Origin: Mesorhizobium amorphae CCNWGS0123
GTDB taxonomy: Bacteria > Pseudomonadota > Alphaproteobacteria > Rhizobiales > Rhizobiaceae
Reading direction: 5' to 3'
Assembly: GCF_001686985.1 (NCBI RefSeq)
Contig: NZ_CP015322.1
Span: 868,001 to 932,000 of the forward strand
DNA: 64,000 nucleotides
Under the pieces are notes generated by a model, which saw only the letters and a program-made list of their open reading frames with translations, was not told the DNA's origin and searched no databases. The position numbers were made by a program, and so were the translations under genes. Shown piece by piece: positions 1-9,399 of this stretch. Position 1 is the first letter of the stretch. Each line of letters begins with the position of its first letter.

Positions 1-392
1 CGCAGGGTCACAAGGAAATGGTGGCTCATTCAGGGATCGACGACATCCATCTGACGAAGGCGATAAACGGATTCGATGCCAATTACCTTCGGCCGTCGAT
101 CCTGAAAGCCGGTCTCGATCTCGCCGAACTCGAGATACCGCTAAGCGTTGAAGAAGCACGCAAGAGGTTCAGCGCCGACTTGGCAGGAAAAGGGCCGAAG
201 CGTTGGGAGGATATTTGGAGCGCGGGCCATACAGTTGCCGCCGCCTCCGAAATCCTATCCGCGGGCGAGGTGGTCGACGAGGTTGCCGTCGAATATCATA
301 GGGCCCTGGGCGAGGCCACCAAGCTGATCTCCGAAATGCAACTTGGAGCGGACACCTCAATGAATTTCACACCGAATGTTGCTGTACGATGA
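1..392 (+). CDS. Nitronate monooxygenase-like protein, C-terminal part (5' end outside window)
   Basis: The reading frame is already open at base 3 and ends at 392. The first ~105 residues match the C-terminal third of the complete nitronate monooxygenase at 18926-19915 with only a handful of substitutions, but the last ~20 residues differ completely. It is therefore a diverged paralogue, not an identical repeat. The family (2-nitropropane dioxygenase-like TIM barrels with FMN) oxidises alkyl nitronates; some members are FabK-like enoyl reductases, so the substrate is open. The FMN-binding core lies upstream of the window. The next gene, 700 bp downstream, is an acyl-CoA synthetase; in the second copy the order is reversed. 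Family assignment is by homology to the full copy; function is inferred. Confidence 0.75.
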   Translation, partial: QGHKEMVAHSGIDDIHLTKAINGFDANYLRPSILKAGLDLAELEIPLSVEEARKRFSADLAGKGPKRWEDIWSAGHTVAAASEILSAGEVVDEVAVEYHRALGEATKLISEMQLGADTSMNFTPNVAVR

Positions 393-1098
393 CATCCGCT
401 TCAGCCGCCCATCGAGGAGCTTTTCGAAGCGCATCGATACCTAGCGCAAAAGCTGCCCGGAACTGGCCGTGGTGAGGGCGAACGCTACACGCTGGCACTG
501 CCTGACTAAAAGTTGGGCAGGGCGGTGCCGTCACGGTTCGCGCTGTCGCTCTGGGGCCCGTCAGCAGATTTTCGGCCTCAGGCGGAAACGAAAGGGCCTA
601 GCAAAACGACAACGCCGACAAGGGGATGCGCCGGCCTGGAGCGCCGAAAATAGCGCGAAGACGTTCGATCAATCGCGGGTTCTATAGTCGATATGCTTGT
701 TAGATCGCCTCGGTCTATCACCCGCACGGTCAACAACAAAGTCCCACGCTGACCCGTCAACAATCGAACAATTTCGCTTCCGACCTCCCCGCACATTTGT
801 TCATGGTCCACAAAGATGGCAACTCCCTCTGAAGCATTGTCCGCTTACAGGGGGCTTGCCGCTGTAGAACTTGATGCCGTGAGGTCCATCTTACGGCGCC
901 AACAAGTTCACCGGCCAAACTGCCGTCTGCATCCACTCACATCAGAAAACTGTGCAAGGCCGGCCCACGGAAGCGCTGCAAGTTGCGCAAAAAAGTAACG
1001 TGCCAAATGAATTTATTTCGAATTTTCAAGCGGGCTTCGTTGCCTATAACGGATGCGCGGCCTGAACAATACGCCATGCAGCCGCCATCGCAGAAGGG
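393..1098. other. Intergenic region, no gene recognised
   Basis: About 700 bases without a frame I can assign. Short open frames are present on both strands but show no recognisable domain. The stretch 959-1022 read on the minus strand resembles 6627-6685 on the plus strand (shared block GAAATAAATTCATT, then a T-rich run ending in TTTTTGCGC). It could be remains of a promoter or of a mobile element. Confidence 0.5.
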
Positions 1099-3225
1099 GT
1101 GTCTAGTTTGAATTATTATAGCAAAGGCGAGATTAGGCGGGAACGTATCAAACGCATGTTGGCGCCGCAAAGTGCGGTGTTCATCGGCGGCGCTTCTATG
1201 ATCCCCGCCATCGACAATTGTCGCGCGCGCGGATTTCGAGGGTCGATCTACGTCGTCAATCCGCGTCGCAGCGAGTTGGCGGGCATACCTTGTGTGCCCA
1301 ACGTCGCCAGCCTCCCGGAGGTACCAGAGGTCGCTTTCCTGGCGGTACCTCGCGAGAATATAGTGGGAGTGGTTAAGGAAATTTCGGAACTCGGTGTCGC
1401 CGGTGCGATATGCAACAGTGCTGGCTTCTCCGAAATGCATGGCGGAGAAAAGTCGCAGCGCGAATTGGTGGAAGCGGCAGGCGAAATGCCGATTATCGGG
1501 CCGAATTGTCCGGGCGTGGCCAACTTTGCCGATCGTTCCGTCTTCATGATGAACTATTTCGGTAACCATGATGAAAATGGCAGCGTCGCCCTCATAAGCA
1601 ATGGGGGGTCGTACCTCTCCGACCTGGGATGCGCGGACCGGTCGCTACCGGTGGCCTATTCCGTTGGGCTCGGCAATCAGGCGATGATCACTGTGGCCGA
1701 CATTATGGATGTGGTTCTGGATGATGAACGCATTCGGGCAGTGAACCTCTATTTGGAGGGCATTGCTGACGCGGCAGTCCTCTCTGCCGCAGGTCTCAAA
1801 GCAGCCCGCAGAGGTGTTCCAGTGGTAGTTATCAAGGGCGGCCGAACAAGCGCTGGGCGTCGAGCGACCCAGTCGCACACCGCCTCTCTTGCGGGCGATG
1901 ATATCGTGACTTCCGCGCTGTTTAAGCGGCTCGGATTTGTCGAGGTGCGCACTCCGACTGAGGCGTTGGAGACGCTGAAGATGCTTGTGTACGCGCCCAG
2001 AGTGAAAGGGCGTCGCACGGCATACGCAACTGATGCTGGCTCCTATGCGGTGATTGGCAGCGACATCGCCGAAGTTAATGGACTTGACCTGCCAACGCCC
2101 TCGGCGCAAGCGGCAGCAGAGCTTGAAAAATACCTGCCGCCCTTTGTTCGTCCCGCAAACCCTCTCGACATCTCTTCCGGAGGCGAGGCGGGCTTCGATC
2201 AGAATCTGAATTTGTACCGAGCATACTTGTCGGATGATCGTGACATGGCACTGCAGGTTATGTGCTACCCCCCTGAAGGCGGCTGGGATCCAAAAAGTTG
2301 GGACGACACCACCAGGGCATTCGCGCAGGCAGCGCGCGAGCGTCAGCTTCCTGCTGCCTTTGTGAACACCATGCCAGAAGCTTTACCACGACGCGTCCGA
2401 GAACGGATGATAGCAGACGGATTGGTCCCGCTGCAGGGGATGGAAGACGGCATCCGCGCCGTGTCAAATGCGATGCGCTCGTGGGAACTGGCGGATGTTC
2501 TTTCTCAAAGGACCGCCGAAGAAATTCTTCTGCCAAGGTACCGAATCGGTGAGGCCGAGGAGATCGCTGTCGACGAGGCGGCTGCCAAAGCCGAACTGGG
2601 TGCATCCGGCATAGCCGTGCCTCGAAGTGTCGTTGTGACGCCAGATCAAACGGGTCGGCTGGACGAACTCAATTTTCCTGTGGCAGTAAAGGCGCTTAGC
2701 GCAGGACTGGCACACAAAAGCGAGTTGGGAGCCGTTGTGCTGGGCCTGGGGACGCCCGAAGAGGCTTTGCAAGCCGTGCGCGCCATGGCGGAGAAACTAA
2801 AGCATTCTGCGCCCGAGCTCTCCATTCGGAAGTTTCTGGTGGAAGAGATGGTGAAAGATGGACTCGGCGAGTTGCTTCTAGGCATACGCCGGGTGGATTC
2901 GATGGGCCTTGCCCTCACAATTGGAATGGGCGGCACGGAAGCAGAACTCCTGCGTGATACCGCCACCATCCTGTTGCCCGCCTCGCGTGCTATGATTGCC
3001 GAGGCCCTGTGTAGTCTAAAACTGTTCCCGTTGCTTGACGGTTGGCGCGGTCGACCGAAGGGCGATATTGAAGCGGTGGTCGACACCATCGAAAAGTTTA
3101 CCCAATTCGCCCTATCCAGCGAGGAGCGCTTCGTCGAGGCCGAAATCAATCCGTTGATCGTACGCCCCCGGGGGCAGGGGGCGGTCGCTGTGGATGCAGT
3201 CATGCGGCTGGCCCGGCATCGGTAG
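1099..3225 (+). CDS. Acyl-CoA synthetase, ADP-forming (acetate--CoA ligase family), copy 1
   Basis: 708-residue protein of the NDP-forming acyl-CoA synthetase family. These enzymes make an acyl-CoA from a carboxylic acid, CoA and ATP through an acyl-phosphate and a phosphohistidine. The order is a CoA-binding Rossmann domain (about 20-150, with FIGGAS), ligase-type flavodoxin-like domains (about 155-460, with the phosphohistidine-type motif SHTASLAG), and a C-terminal ATP-grasp domain (about 490-708, with VKALSAGLAHKSELGAV and EINPLIV). The substrate cannot be told from sequence. The start is uncertain: GTG at 1099 has no strong ribosome-binding site, and the sequence shared with copy 2 begins only at 1107, so the two copies have different first codons. 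An acyl-CoA dehydrogenase follows 211 bp downstream, which suggests a CoA-ester catabolic pathway. From 1107 to the stop it appears identical to 16769-18887. Confidence 0.88.
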   Translation: MSSLNYYSKGEIRRERIKRMLAPQSAVFIGGASMIPAIDNCRARGFRGSIYVVNPRRSELAGIPCVPNVASLPEVPEVAFLAVPRENIVGVVKEISELGVAGAICNSAGFSEMHGGEKSQRELVEAAGEMPIIGPNCPGVANFADRSVFMMNYFGNHDENGSVALISNGGSYLSDLGCADRSLPVAYSVGLGNQAMITVADIMDVVLDDERIRAVNLYLEGIADAAVLSAAGLKAARRGVPVVVIKGGRTSAGRRATQSHTASLAGDDIVTSALFKRLGFVEVRTPTEALETLKMLVYAPRVKGRRTAYATDAGSYAVIGSDIAEVNGLDLPTPSAQAAAELEKYLPPFVRPANPLDISSGGEAGFDQNLNLYRAYLSDDRDMALQVMCYPPEGGWDPKSWDDTTRAFAQAARERQLPAAFVNTMPEALPRRVRERMIADGLVPLQGMEDGIRAVSNAMRSWELADVLSQRTAEEILLPRYRIGEAEEIAVDEAAAKAELGASGIAVPRSVVVTPDQTGRLDELNFPVAVKALSAGLAHKSELGAVVLGLGTPEEALQAVRAMAEKLKHSAPELSIRKFLVEEMVKDGLGELLLGIRRVDSMGLALTIGMGGTEAELLRDTATILLPASRAMIAEALCSLKLFPLLDGWRGRPKGDIEAVVDTIEKFTQFALSSEERFVEAEINPLIVRPRGQGAVAVDAVMRLARHR
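1107..3225 (+). repeat. 2.1 kb direct repeat, copy 1
   Basis: This 2119-base segment corresponds without insertion or deletion to 16769-18887. The encoded proteins are the same residue for residue from LNYYSKGEI to the end. Homology starts at TTTGAATTATTAT and stops at the TAG stop codon; sequence on both sides is unrelated. The repeats are in direct orientation, about 13.5 kb apart. Confidence 0.9.
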
Positions 3226-3436
3226 TTCCAGGCAAGGGTCGGTATTGCAACAGGACGCATTTGCGAATGGGTCTTCTGAAAGGTGTTGGGATCATCGAAC
3301 TTCGTGGCTTTGGCCGGCCCCATTTGCTGGATGTTGCTCGCCGGTCTCCGTGCTGACGTAATTTCGATGGAGAGCTCCGTCTACCTTTGGGTTCCTTGCC
3401 GGAAGTTCGGCCGGTCGCAAAGAAAAGGACAAATCA

Positions 3437-4600
3437 ATGGACTTTCGACTCACCGACGAGCAAAGGCTTATCTACAACACTGCTAGGGAGTTCTGCGAGA
3501 AAGAACTGATCCCCCATGAAGTTTTGTTGGAAAACTCGGGCGAACTACCACGCGAATTGGAATTCGAAATTCGTCACAAGGCAATCGCGGTCGGCCTCCA
3601 TGCCTGCAACATGCCCGAAAGCGTAGGAGGTGGTGGGCTCGACTGCGTGTCGCTTACGCTAGTAGAGAAGGGCCTTACACGCGCTTCGAGTGCTCTGGCA
3701 GATTGTGTCCACCGACCTAACAAGATACTGGCGGCATGCGAGGGAGATCAGATTTCTCACTTCCTGCAACCGGTGATGCGCGGGGAGAAGCGTGAATGCA
3801 TAGCCATGACCGAACCCGATGCCGGATCTGACCTGAAGGGAATGAAGACACGGGCCGATAGAGACGGTCCCGATTGGGTCATAAATGGCACCAAGCACTT
3901 CATCACAAATGCGCAGCGTTCTCAGTTCGTAATCGTCTTTGCTGTGACGGGCAAAGATGAAACGCCGACCGGTACCAGGAAAAGAATTTCTTGTTTTCTG
4001 GTTGATCTGGATACGCCAGGGCTAGACGTAGGAGTTGGCTACCACCAACTGGGTCATCGAGGTGAGACCAATGAAATCCTGCACTTCAATAATGTGCGAG
4101 TAGGCAGCTGGCAGATGGTCGGTGGCGAGGGAGAGGGTTTCAAGGTCGTCACCGAATGGCTGGGAGAGGGCCGCCTTACCGTCGCGGCCGTGTGTCAGGC
4201 GCGCGCTGAGCGGGCCTTTGAGGTCGCTGTTGCTTACGCCGCGCAGCGAAAGCAGTTTGGCCAACCGATAGGGAAGTTCCAGGGCATAGGCTTCCCCTTG
4301 GCAGACATGGCAATCGACATCCGGCTCGGCGACATGCTTCTTATGAACACAGCATGGAGGGTCGACCAGAAGTTTCCTTCGGTGGCTCAGGACTGCGCGA
4401 TGGCGAAGGTGTGGTGCTCCGAAATGCTGGGGCGCGTTGCTGATCAGGCAATTCAGACCTGCGGCGGCATGGGTTTGATGGCGGATCTTCCCTTAGAACG
4501 CATATATCGTGATGCTCGCGGTGAGCGTATTTGGGAGGGTACATCTGAGATCCAACGCCTCATCATCAGTCGGGAACTGATGCGCGAGAACGGGGCATGA
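3437..4600 (+). CDS. Acyl-CoA dehydrogenase
   Basis: 387 residues, the normal length for the family. These FAD enzymes introduce an alpha-beta double bond into acyl-CoA and pass electrons to ETF. The N-terminal helical domain (MDFRLTDEQRLI) is followed by the FAD-binding beta domain with CIAMTEPDAGSDLKGM (about 118-134) and the C-terminal helical domain with AYAAQRKQFGQPIGKFQ. The catalytic-base region near the C-terminus reads RIWEGTSEIQRLIISREL, with Glu in the usual EGTSE motif. The ATG at 3437 is preceded by AGAAAAGGAC. It lies 211 bp after the acyl-CoA synthetase on the same strand, so the two probably act in sequence on an imported carboxylic acid. The acyl chain is not predictable; short-chain or carnitine-type substrates are possible. 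Confidence 0.92.
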   Translation: MDFRLTDEQRLIYNTAREFCEKELIPHEVLLENSGELPRELEFEIRHKAIAVGLHACNMPESVGGGGLDCVSLTLVEKGLTRASSALADCVHRPNKILAACEGDQISHFLQPVMRGEKRECIAMTEPDAGSDLKGMKTRADRDGPDWVINGTKHFITNAQRSQFVIVFAVTGKDETPTGTRKRISCFLVDLDTPGLDVGVGYHQLGHRGETNEILHFNNVRVGSWQMVGGEGEGFKVVTEWLGEGRLTVAAVCQARAERAFEVAVAYAAQRKQFGQPIGKFQGIGFPLADMAIDIRLGDMLLMNTAWRVDQKFPSVAQDCAMAKVWCSEMLGRVADQAIQTCGGMGLMADLPLERIYRDARGERIWEGTSEIQRLIISRELMRENGA

Positions 4601-4998
4601 GTTAAATCGCATCTCCGATTGCACCGTGAGGAGGGCAATTCGGGATTTCCGGGAATGCGTCTGATGATGACACCACAGTCTCCTGGCCGGCATATGGTCT
4701 GGGAGCGATATGGATAACCGGCATGTCGATCCTCCGAATCCCTCACCAAACGTGCGGGGGCTGGTACAAAAACGGGTCAATTCTTGCAAAGCTTTCGGAA
4801 CGTCAGTGCTGTGATTTGGGCGCCCGCTCCGAACACGATCGGATAACCCGCGGTAACGGATGAGTGGCGAGAGGTCTCGCCGTTAGATCTCGCCGATGTT
4901 CGCTGGGTCTTGGATACTCAAGACGTTGTAGCTGGCGAGGTGGGGCAGTCGATGGTGGCCTCGCTCATCCTCATGAGTTGCGAGAACTCGCGAGCAGG
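4601..4998. other. Intergenic region before the IS3 element, no gene recognised
   Basis: About 400 bases with no assignable gene. A minus-strand frame near 4880-4980 (ATHEDERGHHRLPHLASYN) reads like the end of a protein cut by the IS3 insertion, but I cannot name the family. Confidence 0.35.
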
Positions 4999-5016
4999 TG
5001 ACCTTGCCCCCAGTTT

Positions 5017-5946
5017 CTATCCAGTTTTGAGTTCGTTCCCGGCGTGGGTTGTGCCCTGCTGGGCGGGTGAAGCGACGGTCGCTGGTGCGGAGTCTTTGGT
5101 GTAGCGCAGCGCGAGCGACCATCGCGGATTGAAGGTGGTGGCGAACTCGGCCGGTGTCTGCCATGCGATTTGGGAGTGCGGCCGCGCGGTGTTGTAGTCG
5201 GCGCGCCACAGGGCGATGGCTACGCGCGCCTGAGCCAGCGAGGTAAACAGCGTCTCGTTGAGCAGTTCATCGCGCAGTCGGCCGTTGAAGCTCTCGATGA
5301 AGCCATTCTGCATCGGCTTGCCGGGCGCAATGTAATGCCATTCGACGCGGTTCTGACCCGCCCAGGAGAGGATGGCGTTCGAGGTGAACTCGCTGCCATT
5401 GTCGCTGACGATCATCCTCGGCCGGCCGCGCTCGGTGATGAGCCGGTCCAATTCGCGGGCAACCCGCATGCCCGAGAGAGACGTATCAACGATGAGTGCC
5501 AGGCACTCTCTCGTGCAGTCGTCGACGACGGCCAGGATGCGGAAGCGGCGCCCGTCGGTGAGCTGGTCCGATACGAAGTCAAGCGACCAGCGCTCGTCGG
5601 GCCTCAGCGGCACCAGCATTGGCGCCCTGGTCCCGATCGCCCGCTTGCGGCCGCCACGGCGGCGAACGGCGAGCTTCTCCTCCCGATAGAGCCGGAACAG
5701 CTTCTTGTGGTTCACGACCAGGCCCTCCCGCCTCAGCATCACGAGAAGACGCCGGTAGCCGAACCGGCGACGCTGCTGCGCGATCGCCTTCATCCGCTCG
5801 CGAACCTCGCGGTCGTCCGGCCTGCTGGTCTCGTAGCGAACCGTCATGCGGCAACAGCCGATGGCTTTACACGCCCGCCGTTCGCTCATCCCGAAGCCTT
5901 CCTTCAGGCGAGCGACAGCTTTTCGCTTGGCCGCGGGCGTCACCAC
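5017..5946 (-). CDS. IS3-family transposase OrfB
   Basis: 309 residues with an integrase-type catalytic core. The N-terminal helical part contains FGYRRLLVMLRREG; the DDE residues appear in WSLDFVSD, IVSDNGSEF and FIESFNGRLRDE. It starts with GTG and overlaps the end of the second orfA frame by a few bases, as usual when OrfA and OrfB are joined by frameshifting into an OrfAB transposase. The same protein is encoded by copy B at 14727-15656. A long open frame on the opposite strand of this gene is only a high-GC antisense frame. Confidence 0.93.
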   Translation of the reverse strand: MVTPAAKRKAVARLKEGFGMSERRACKAIGCCRMTVRYETSRPDDREVRERMKAIAQQRRRFGYRRLLVMLRREGLVVNHKKLFRLYREEKLAVRRRGGRKRAIGTRAPMLVPLRPDERWSLDFVSDQLTDGRRFRILAVVDDCTRECLALIVDTSLSGMRVARELDRLITERGRPRMIVSDNGSEFTSNAILSWAGQNRVEWHYIAPGKPMQNGFIESFNGRLRDELLNETLFTSLAQARVAIALWRADYNTARPHSQIAWQTPAEFATTFNPRWSLALRYTKDSAPATVASPAQQGTTHAGNELKTG

Positions 5947-6208
5947 TTCTTTCCCACGAGATCCTTCAGCGCGGCATTGTCGAGCATGGCGTCGGCCAGA
6001 AGCCGCTTCAGCCGCGTGTTCTCGTCCTCCAGCGCGCCTTCAGTCGCCGAGCCTCGGAGACATCCATCCCGCCGAAGCGGGCCTTCCAGTTGTAGATCGA
6101 GGCGTCGCTGACCCCGTGCTTGCGGCACAGATCGGCAACCGATACCCCGGCCTCATGTTCCTTCAAAATTCCGATGATCTGCTCTTCGGAGAAGCGGCTA
6201 CGTTTCAT
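5940..6208 (-). pseudogene. IS3-family OrfA, frameshifted
   Basis: OrfA supplies the helix-turn-helix that binds the IS ends. It begins MKRSRFSEEQIIGILKEHEA and contains VADLCRKHGVSDASIYNWK. After RRLKA the frame is broken by two extra bases in the run GGCGCGCTGG (about 6031-6040): the first frame ends in TRTRG, and the expected tail LEDENTRLKRLL...LVGKKW is found in another frame down to 5940. The same lesion is present in copy B. Unless the shift is bypassed, full-length OrfA and OrfAB cannot be made. Confidence 0.8.
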
Positions 6209-6289
6209 GTCCTGGTCCTCTCGATGGGCCAGAACGAACTTCAAACCGGATTAAGCAAAAGGGGCAACGTCAGAGCTTAGATCAAGATC

Positions 6290-6510
6290 ATCATGGCTCC
6301 GCCGCGGGTCGGGGGTCTAAGGGCAAACGGTTGCGGGCTTTGGCTCGGTAGGCGCACGCTGACCGTCCTCGGCGGCCAACGCTGGGATCGGCACGCGGCA
6401 ACCTTGCGTCTTCGACGGACCCATCAACAGCCAATGCTTCCGCGCTGTGTCGAGCGTCTGCCGTGCTGAGGCCCGGCGACACCGTCGCAATGGTACCTCT
6501 CACTTCTCGG
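6290..6510 (+). pseudogene. IS630-family transposase, internal fragment
   Basis: Broken frames give pieces of an IS630 transposase core, most clearly the region that normally reads FDGPIN.QCFRA (about 6418-6450), followed in another frame by LRPGDTVAMV (about 6467-6497). Several frameshifts are needed to align it. It lies directly next to IS3 copy A. It could be the missing C-terminal half of the IS630 gene whose N-terminal half lies at 12222-12786, but that link is only inferred. Confidence 0.5.
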
Positions 6511-6837
6511 TGGCAATGCCGCGTCATTGCCTAAGGGAAACAAGAGTGGACCCGACGCACCCGCTCCCGCTCCCCAAGATTTCGAATTGCCTTTTGATGG
6601 CGTCGACCAGACATGCGGCAGGCTTGAAATAAATTCATTCGCCAGATGACATTTTTGCGCGACACCTGCGCCGGTCGGTCATGCTAGCGTTAGTAACCGG
6701 GTGCGAGAGGGAGTGATTTCTTCGACACGGTGGCCGGATAGAAAACGAACTTGGTGCATTATCGCGCCATCTGCTTTTGCAGGTTTCCAAACGAAGACTG
6801 ACGTCACCGAGAAGGACGTTCACAGGGAGGACTAACA
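6511..6837. promoter_or_regulatory. Leader region of the ABC transporter operon
   Basis: 327 bases upstream of the solute-binding protein gene. It contains the block at 6627-6685 that resembles 959-1022 in inverted orientation. A good ribosome-binding site (CAGGGAGGACTAAC) precedes the ATG at 6838. I see no convincing sigma-54 element: the closest sequence near 6760-6780 has TTTTGCA but lacks GG at -24. Confidence 0.4.
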
Positions 6838-8423
6838 TGGTCAAAGGGTATAGCTTTTCGTCGCTGACGGCTCTTAGCCGCAGGCGCTTTCTACAATCCG
6901 CAGCGGGCGCCGGGGCTCTGGCTGTCGGTTCCGCAGCGGGACTTCTGCCTTCGCTGGCTGAAACTGCTACCCCCAAGAAGGGTGGGCACTTCAAAATCGG
7001 CGTTGGCTCGGGCTCCGCCTCCGACTCGCTTAATCCTGCTACGTACACTGATTCATTTATGATGATCTTCGGCCACGCCCTTCACGGCTATCTCGTCGAG
7101 ATGGACCGCGACGGCAACCTCGTCGGCGAGCTTGCCGAATCGTGGGAATCGTCGAAAGATGCCAAGACATGGACGTTCAAACTCCGGGAAGGGGTCGAAT
7201 TCCACAATGGCAAAAAATTGGATGCCGACGATGTAGTCGCCTCGCTGAACCACCACCGCGGCGAGCAATCAGGTTCCGGAGCCAAAGACATTGTCAAAGG
7301 TATCGAAGAAATCCACGCCGATGGCCCAAGGACGGTAGTTCTTTCGCTAAAAGGTGCCAACGCAGATTTCCCCTACCTCATGGAGCACTATCAGCTCCCT
7401 ATAATGCCGGCCAAGGATGGGAAGGCTGATATTTCTGGAGTGGGCTGCGGTGGCTACGTGCTTGACAAAATTGATTTCGGTGTCAAGGCCACGGCCAAAC
7501 GATTTGCAAACTATTGGAAACCGAATGCAGCCTGGTTCGACTCCTTCGAGGTCCTAGCGATTCATGATGTTGGTGCGCGAACGAACGCTCTGACGACAGG
7601 CCAAATCCAGGCGATGGATAGATGCGACCTGAAGACGATAAATCTTCTGAAGCGAAATAAGAGTCTTGAGATCACGTCGATCAGCGGCACTCAGCAATAT
7701 GTTATGCCCATGCGTTGCGATGTCTCCCCATTCGACAATGTGGACGTGCGTTTGGCCGTTAAGTATGCGCTCAACCGGAAACAACTGCTCGACACCCTAT
7801 TGAATGGATATGGGCAATTGGGCAATGACCACCCAATAGCCAGCACAAATCGCTTCTTCGCGAAAGGCTTGCCTCAGCGTGAACAAGATTTGGACAAGGC
7901 TCGTTTCCATCTGAAAAAGGCCGGAGTGACAAACTTGAAGGTGCAGTTGTCCGCATCCGATGCTGCCTTCACCGGCGCGGTTGACGCAGCAGCGCTGTAT
8001 CAGCAGGATGCCGCAAAGGTTGGTATCAACGTTGACATAGTCCGTGAGCCAGCCGACGGATATTGGGATAGCGTCTGGCTAAAGAAGCCTTGGTACACAT
8101 CCTTTACAGGTGGAAGGCCTACTGCTGACTGGATGTTCTCTGTATTCTATGCCGCAGACGCTTCTTGGAATGAAGGCCACTGGAAAAATCCCCGTTTCAA
8201 CGAACTCTTGATTGCTGCAAGAGGCGAACTGGACGATTCGAAAAGGCTTGAGATGTACACCGAGATGCAGAGCCTGTGCCGAGAAGACAGCGGCTCCGTG
8301 ATTCCAGTATTCGCGAACTACGTCAACGCGCTTTCGACGAACGTCGGTCATAACAAGATCGGGTCGAATTGGGATCTGGACAGCTTCCGGTGCGCGGAGC
8401 GCTGGTGGCTAACAAATGTGTAG
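6838..8423 (+). CDS. ABC transporter solute-binding protein, family 5 (peptide/opine/nickel type)
   Basis: About 528 residues from the ATG at 6838, chosen because GGGAGGA lies just upstream; an earlier in-frame start at 6777 lacks a ribosome-binding site. The N-terminus has a twin-arginine-type signal (LSRRRFLQSAAGAGALAVGS), so the protein is probably exported folded to the periplasm. The mature part shows family-5 features: GGHFKIGVGSGSASDSLNPA near the start, ESWESSKDAKTWTFKLREGV, and VRLAVKYALNRKQLLD. It delivers substrate to the two permeases encoded directly downstream. The substrate is unknown; this family binds peptides, opines, amino-sugar conjugates and other ligands. Confidence 0.92.
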
Positions 8424-8441
8424 GGAATTGTCGTTTCGCCA

Positions 8442-9398
8442 ATGACCCCGATATCAAAGATCATCAGTCAGCGCGTCGCCTTAGGCGCGCTGACGTTGTG
8501 GATCGTCTCGCTCATTGTCTTTGCTGGGGTTCAGTTCCTTCCCGGCGATGTTGCCACCGAATTGCTTGGGCAGTCGGCAACACCCGAGGCTGTCGCAGCC
8601 CTCCGCAAGAGCATGGGACTCGATATACCGCTGTATCTGCGCTACTTTGACTGGCTCGGATCGATACTGCGTGGGAACTTCGGGACAGCGCTCGCCAACG
8701 GCAGGGATATCGCTGAGCTCATTAAGCCGCGGCTTTTTAATACGCTGTTCCTCGCCGTAAGCGCTGCAGTCATTTCGGTTCCTCTAGCGCTGCTGGGGGG
8801 AATCGTCGCCGCGCTCTACAGGAACACGTTCATTGATCGTGCTATAAATGTCGTCACACTTGCCTCCATTTCAGTCCCAGAGTTTTTCGTCGCTTACATC
8901 CTTATTCTTGTGCTTGCGGTTCATGCCGGCATCCTCCCGAGCCTCTCCGATGTAGATTCTGAGACGAGCGTTCTTGGTCGTCTGACTGCCATAGCCCTGC
9001 CATCGCTCACCCTGGCGGTGGTCGTGCTGGCCCATATGATGCGAATGACAAGAACCTCAATCATCAATCTGCTCGGCAATCAGTATATCGAGACAGCCCG
9101 GCTAAAAGGTCTACCGGAGTGGCGTGTCCTTGTCCGGCATGCCCTGCCAAATGCGCTGGCGCCGATCGCTACTGTCATCGTCCTCAACCTTGCATATCTT
9201 ATTACGGGCGTTGTGGTGGTTGAGGTCGTGTTCGTTTATCCGGGCCTTGGACAGCTTATAGTCGATTCGGTGCAGAAGAGAGACGTTCCAGTTGTCCAAG
9301 CCTGCAGTCTTATATTCGCGGCAACGTATGTTCTGCTCAATTTGACTGCCGACATCCTGTCGATCATAGCAAATCCACGTTTGATGCATCCGAAATGA
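8442..9398 (+). CDS. ABC transporter permease (DppB-like)
   Basis: 318 residues with the DppB/OppB arrangement: an N-terminal membrane helix (ALTLWIVSLIVFAGVQFLPG), then five more hydrophobic segments. The binding-protein-dependent permease (EAA-like) loop reads YIETARLKGLPEWRVLVRHA, followed by LPNALAPI. It begins 18 bp after the solute-binding protein stop, so the two are co-transcribed. It forms half of the inner-membrane channel together with the next gene. Confidence 0.93.
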   Translation: MTPISKIISQRVALGALTLWIVSLIVFAGVQFLPGDVATELLGQSATPEAVAALRKSMGLDIPLYLRYFDWLGSILRGNFGTALANGRDIAELIKPRLFNTLFLAVSAAVISVPLALLGGIVAALYRNTFIDRAINVVTLASISVPEFFVAYILILVLAVHAGILPSLSDVDSETSVLGRLTAIALPSLTLAVVVLAHMMRMTRTSIINLLGNQYIETARLKGLPEWRVLVRHALPNALAPIATVIVLNLAYLITGVVVVEVVFVYPGLGQLIVDSVQKRDVPVVQACSLIFAATYVLLNLTADILSIIANPRLMHPK

Positions 9399-9399
9399 C

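Larger units (their letters stand above)
4999..6272 (-). mobile_element. IS3-family insertion sequence, copy A
   Basis: 1274 bp element bounded by imperfect inverted ends: TGACCTTGCCCCCAGTTT at 4999 and, on the other strand, TGACGTTGCCCCTTTTGC from 6272. It carries orfA and orfB on the minus strand. The copy at 14401-15674 has the same length and lies in opposite orientation. No clear 3-4 bp target duplication is visible at either end. Confidence 0.9.

Noticed and set aside
810..830. TGT...ACA near 816-830 as a NifA site
   Set aside because: Spacing is nine bases, not ten, and no -24/-12 element follows.
5170..6111. 313-codon open frame on the plus strand over IS3 copy A (and its mirror 14562-15503)
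   Set aside because: It is antisense to the clearly conserved OrfB transposase; no domain is recognisable and its composition is typical of high-GC shadow frames.
6755..6782. Possible -12 element TTTTGCA in front of the ABC operon
   Set aside because: CC is found where GG is required at -24, so it is not a credible sigma-54 promoter.
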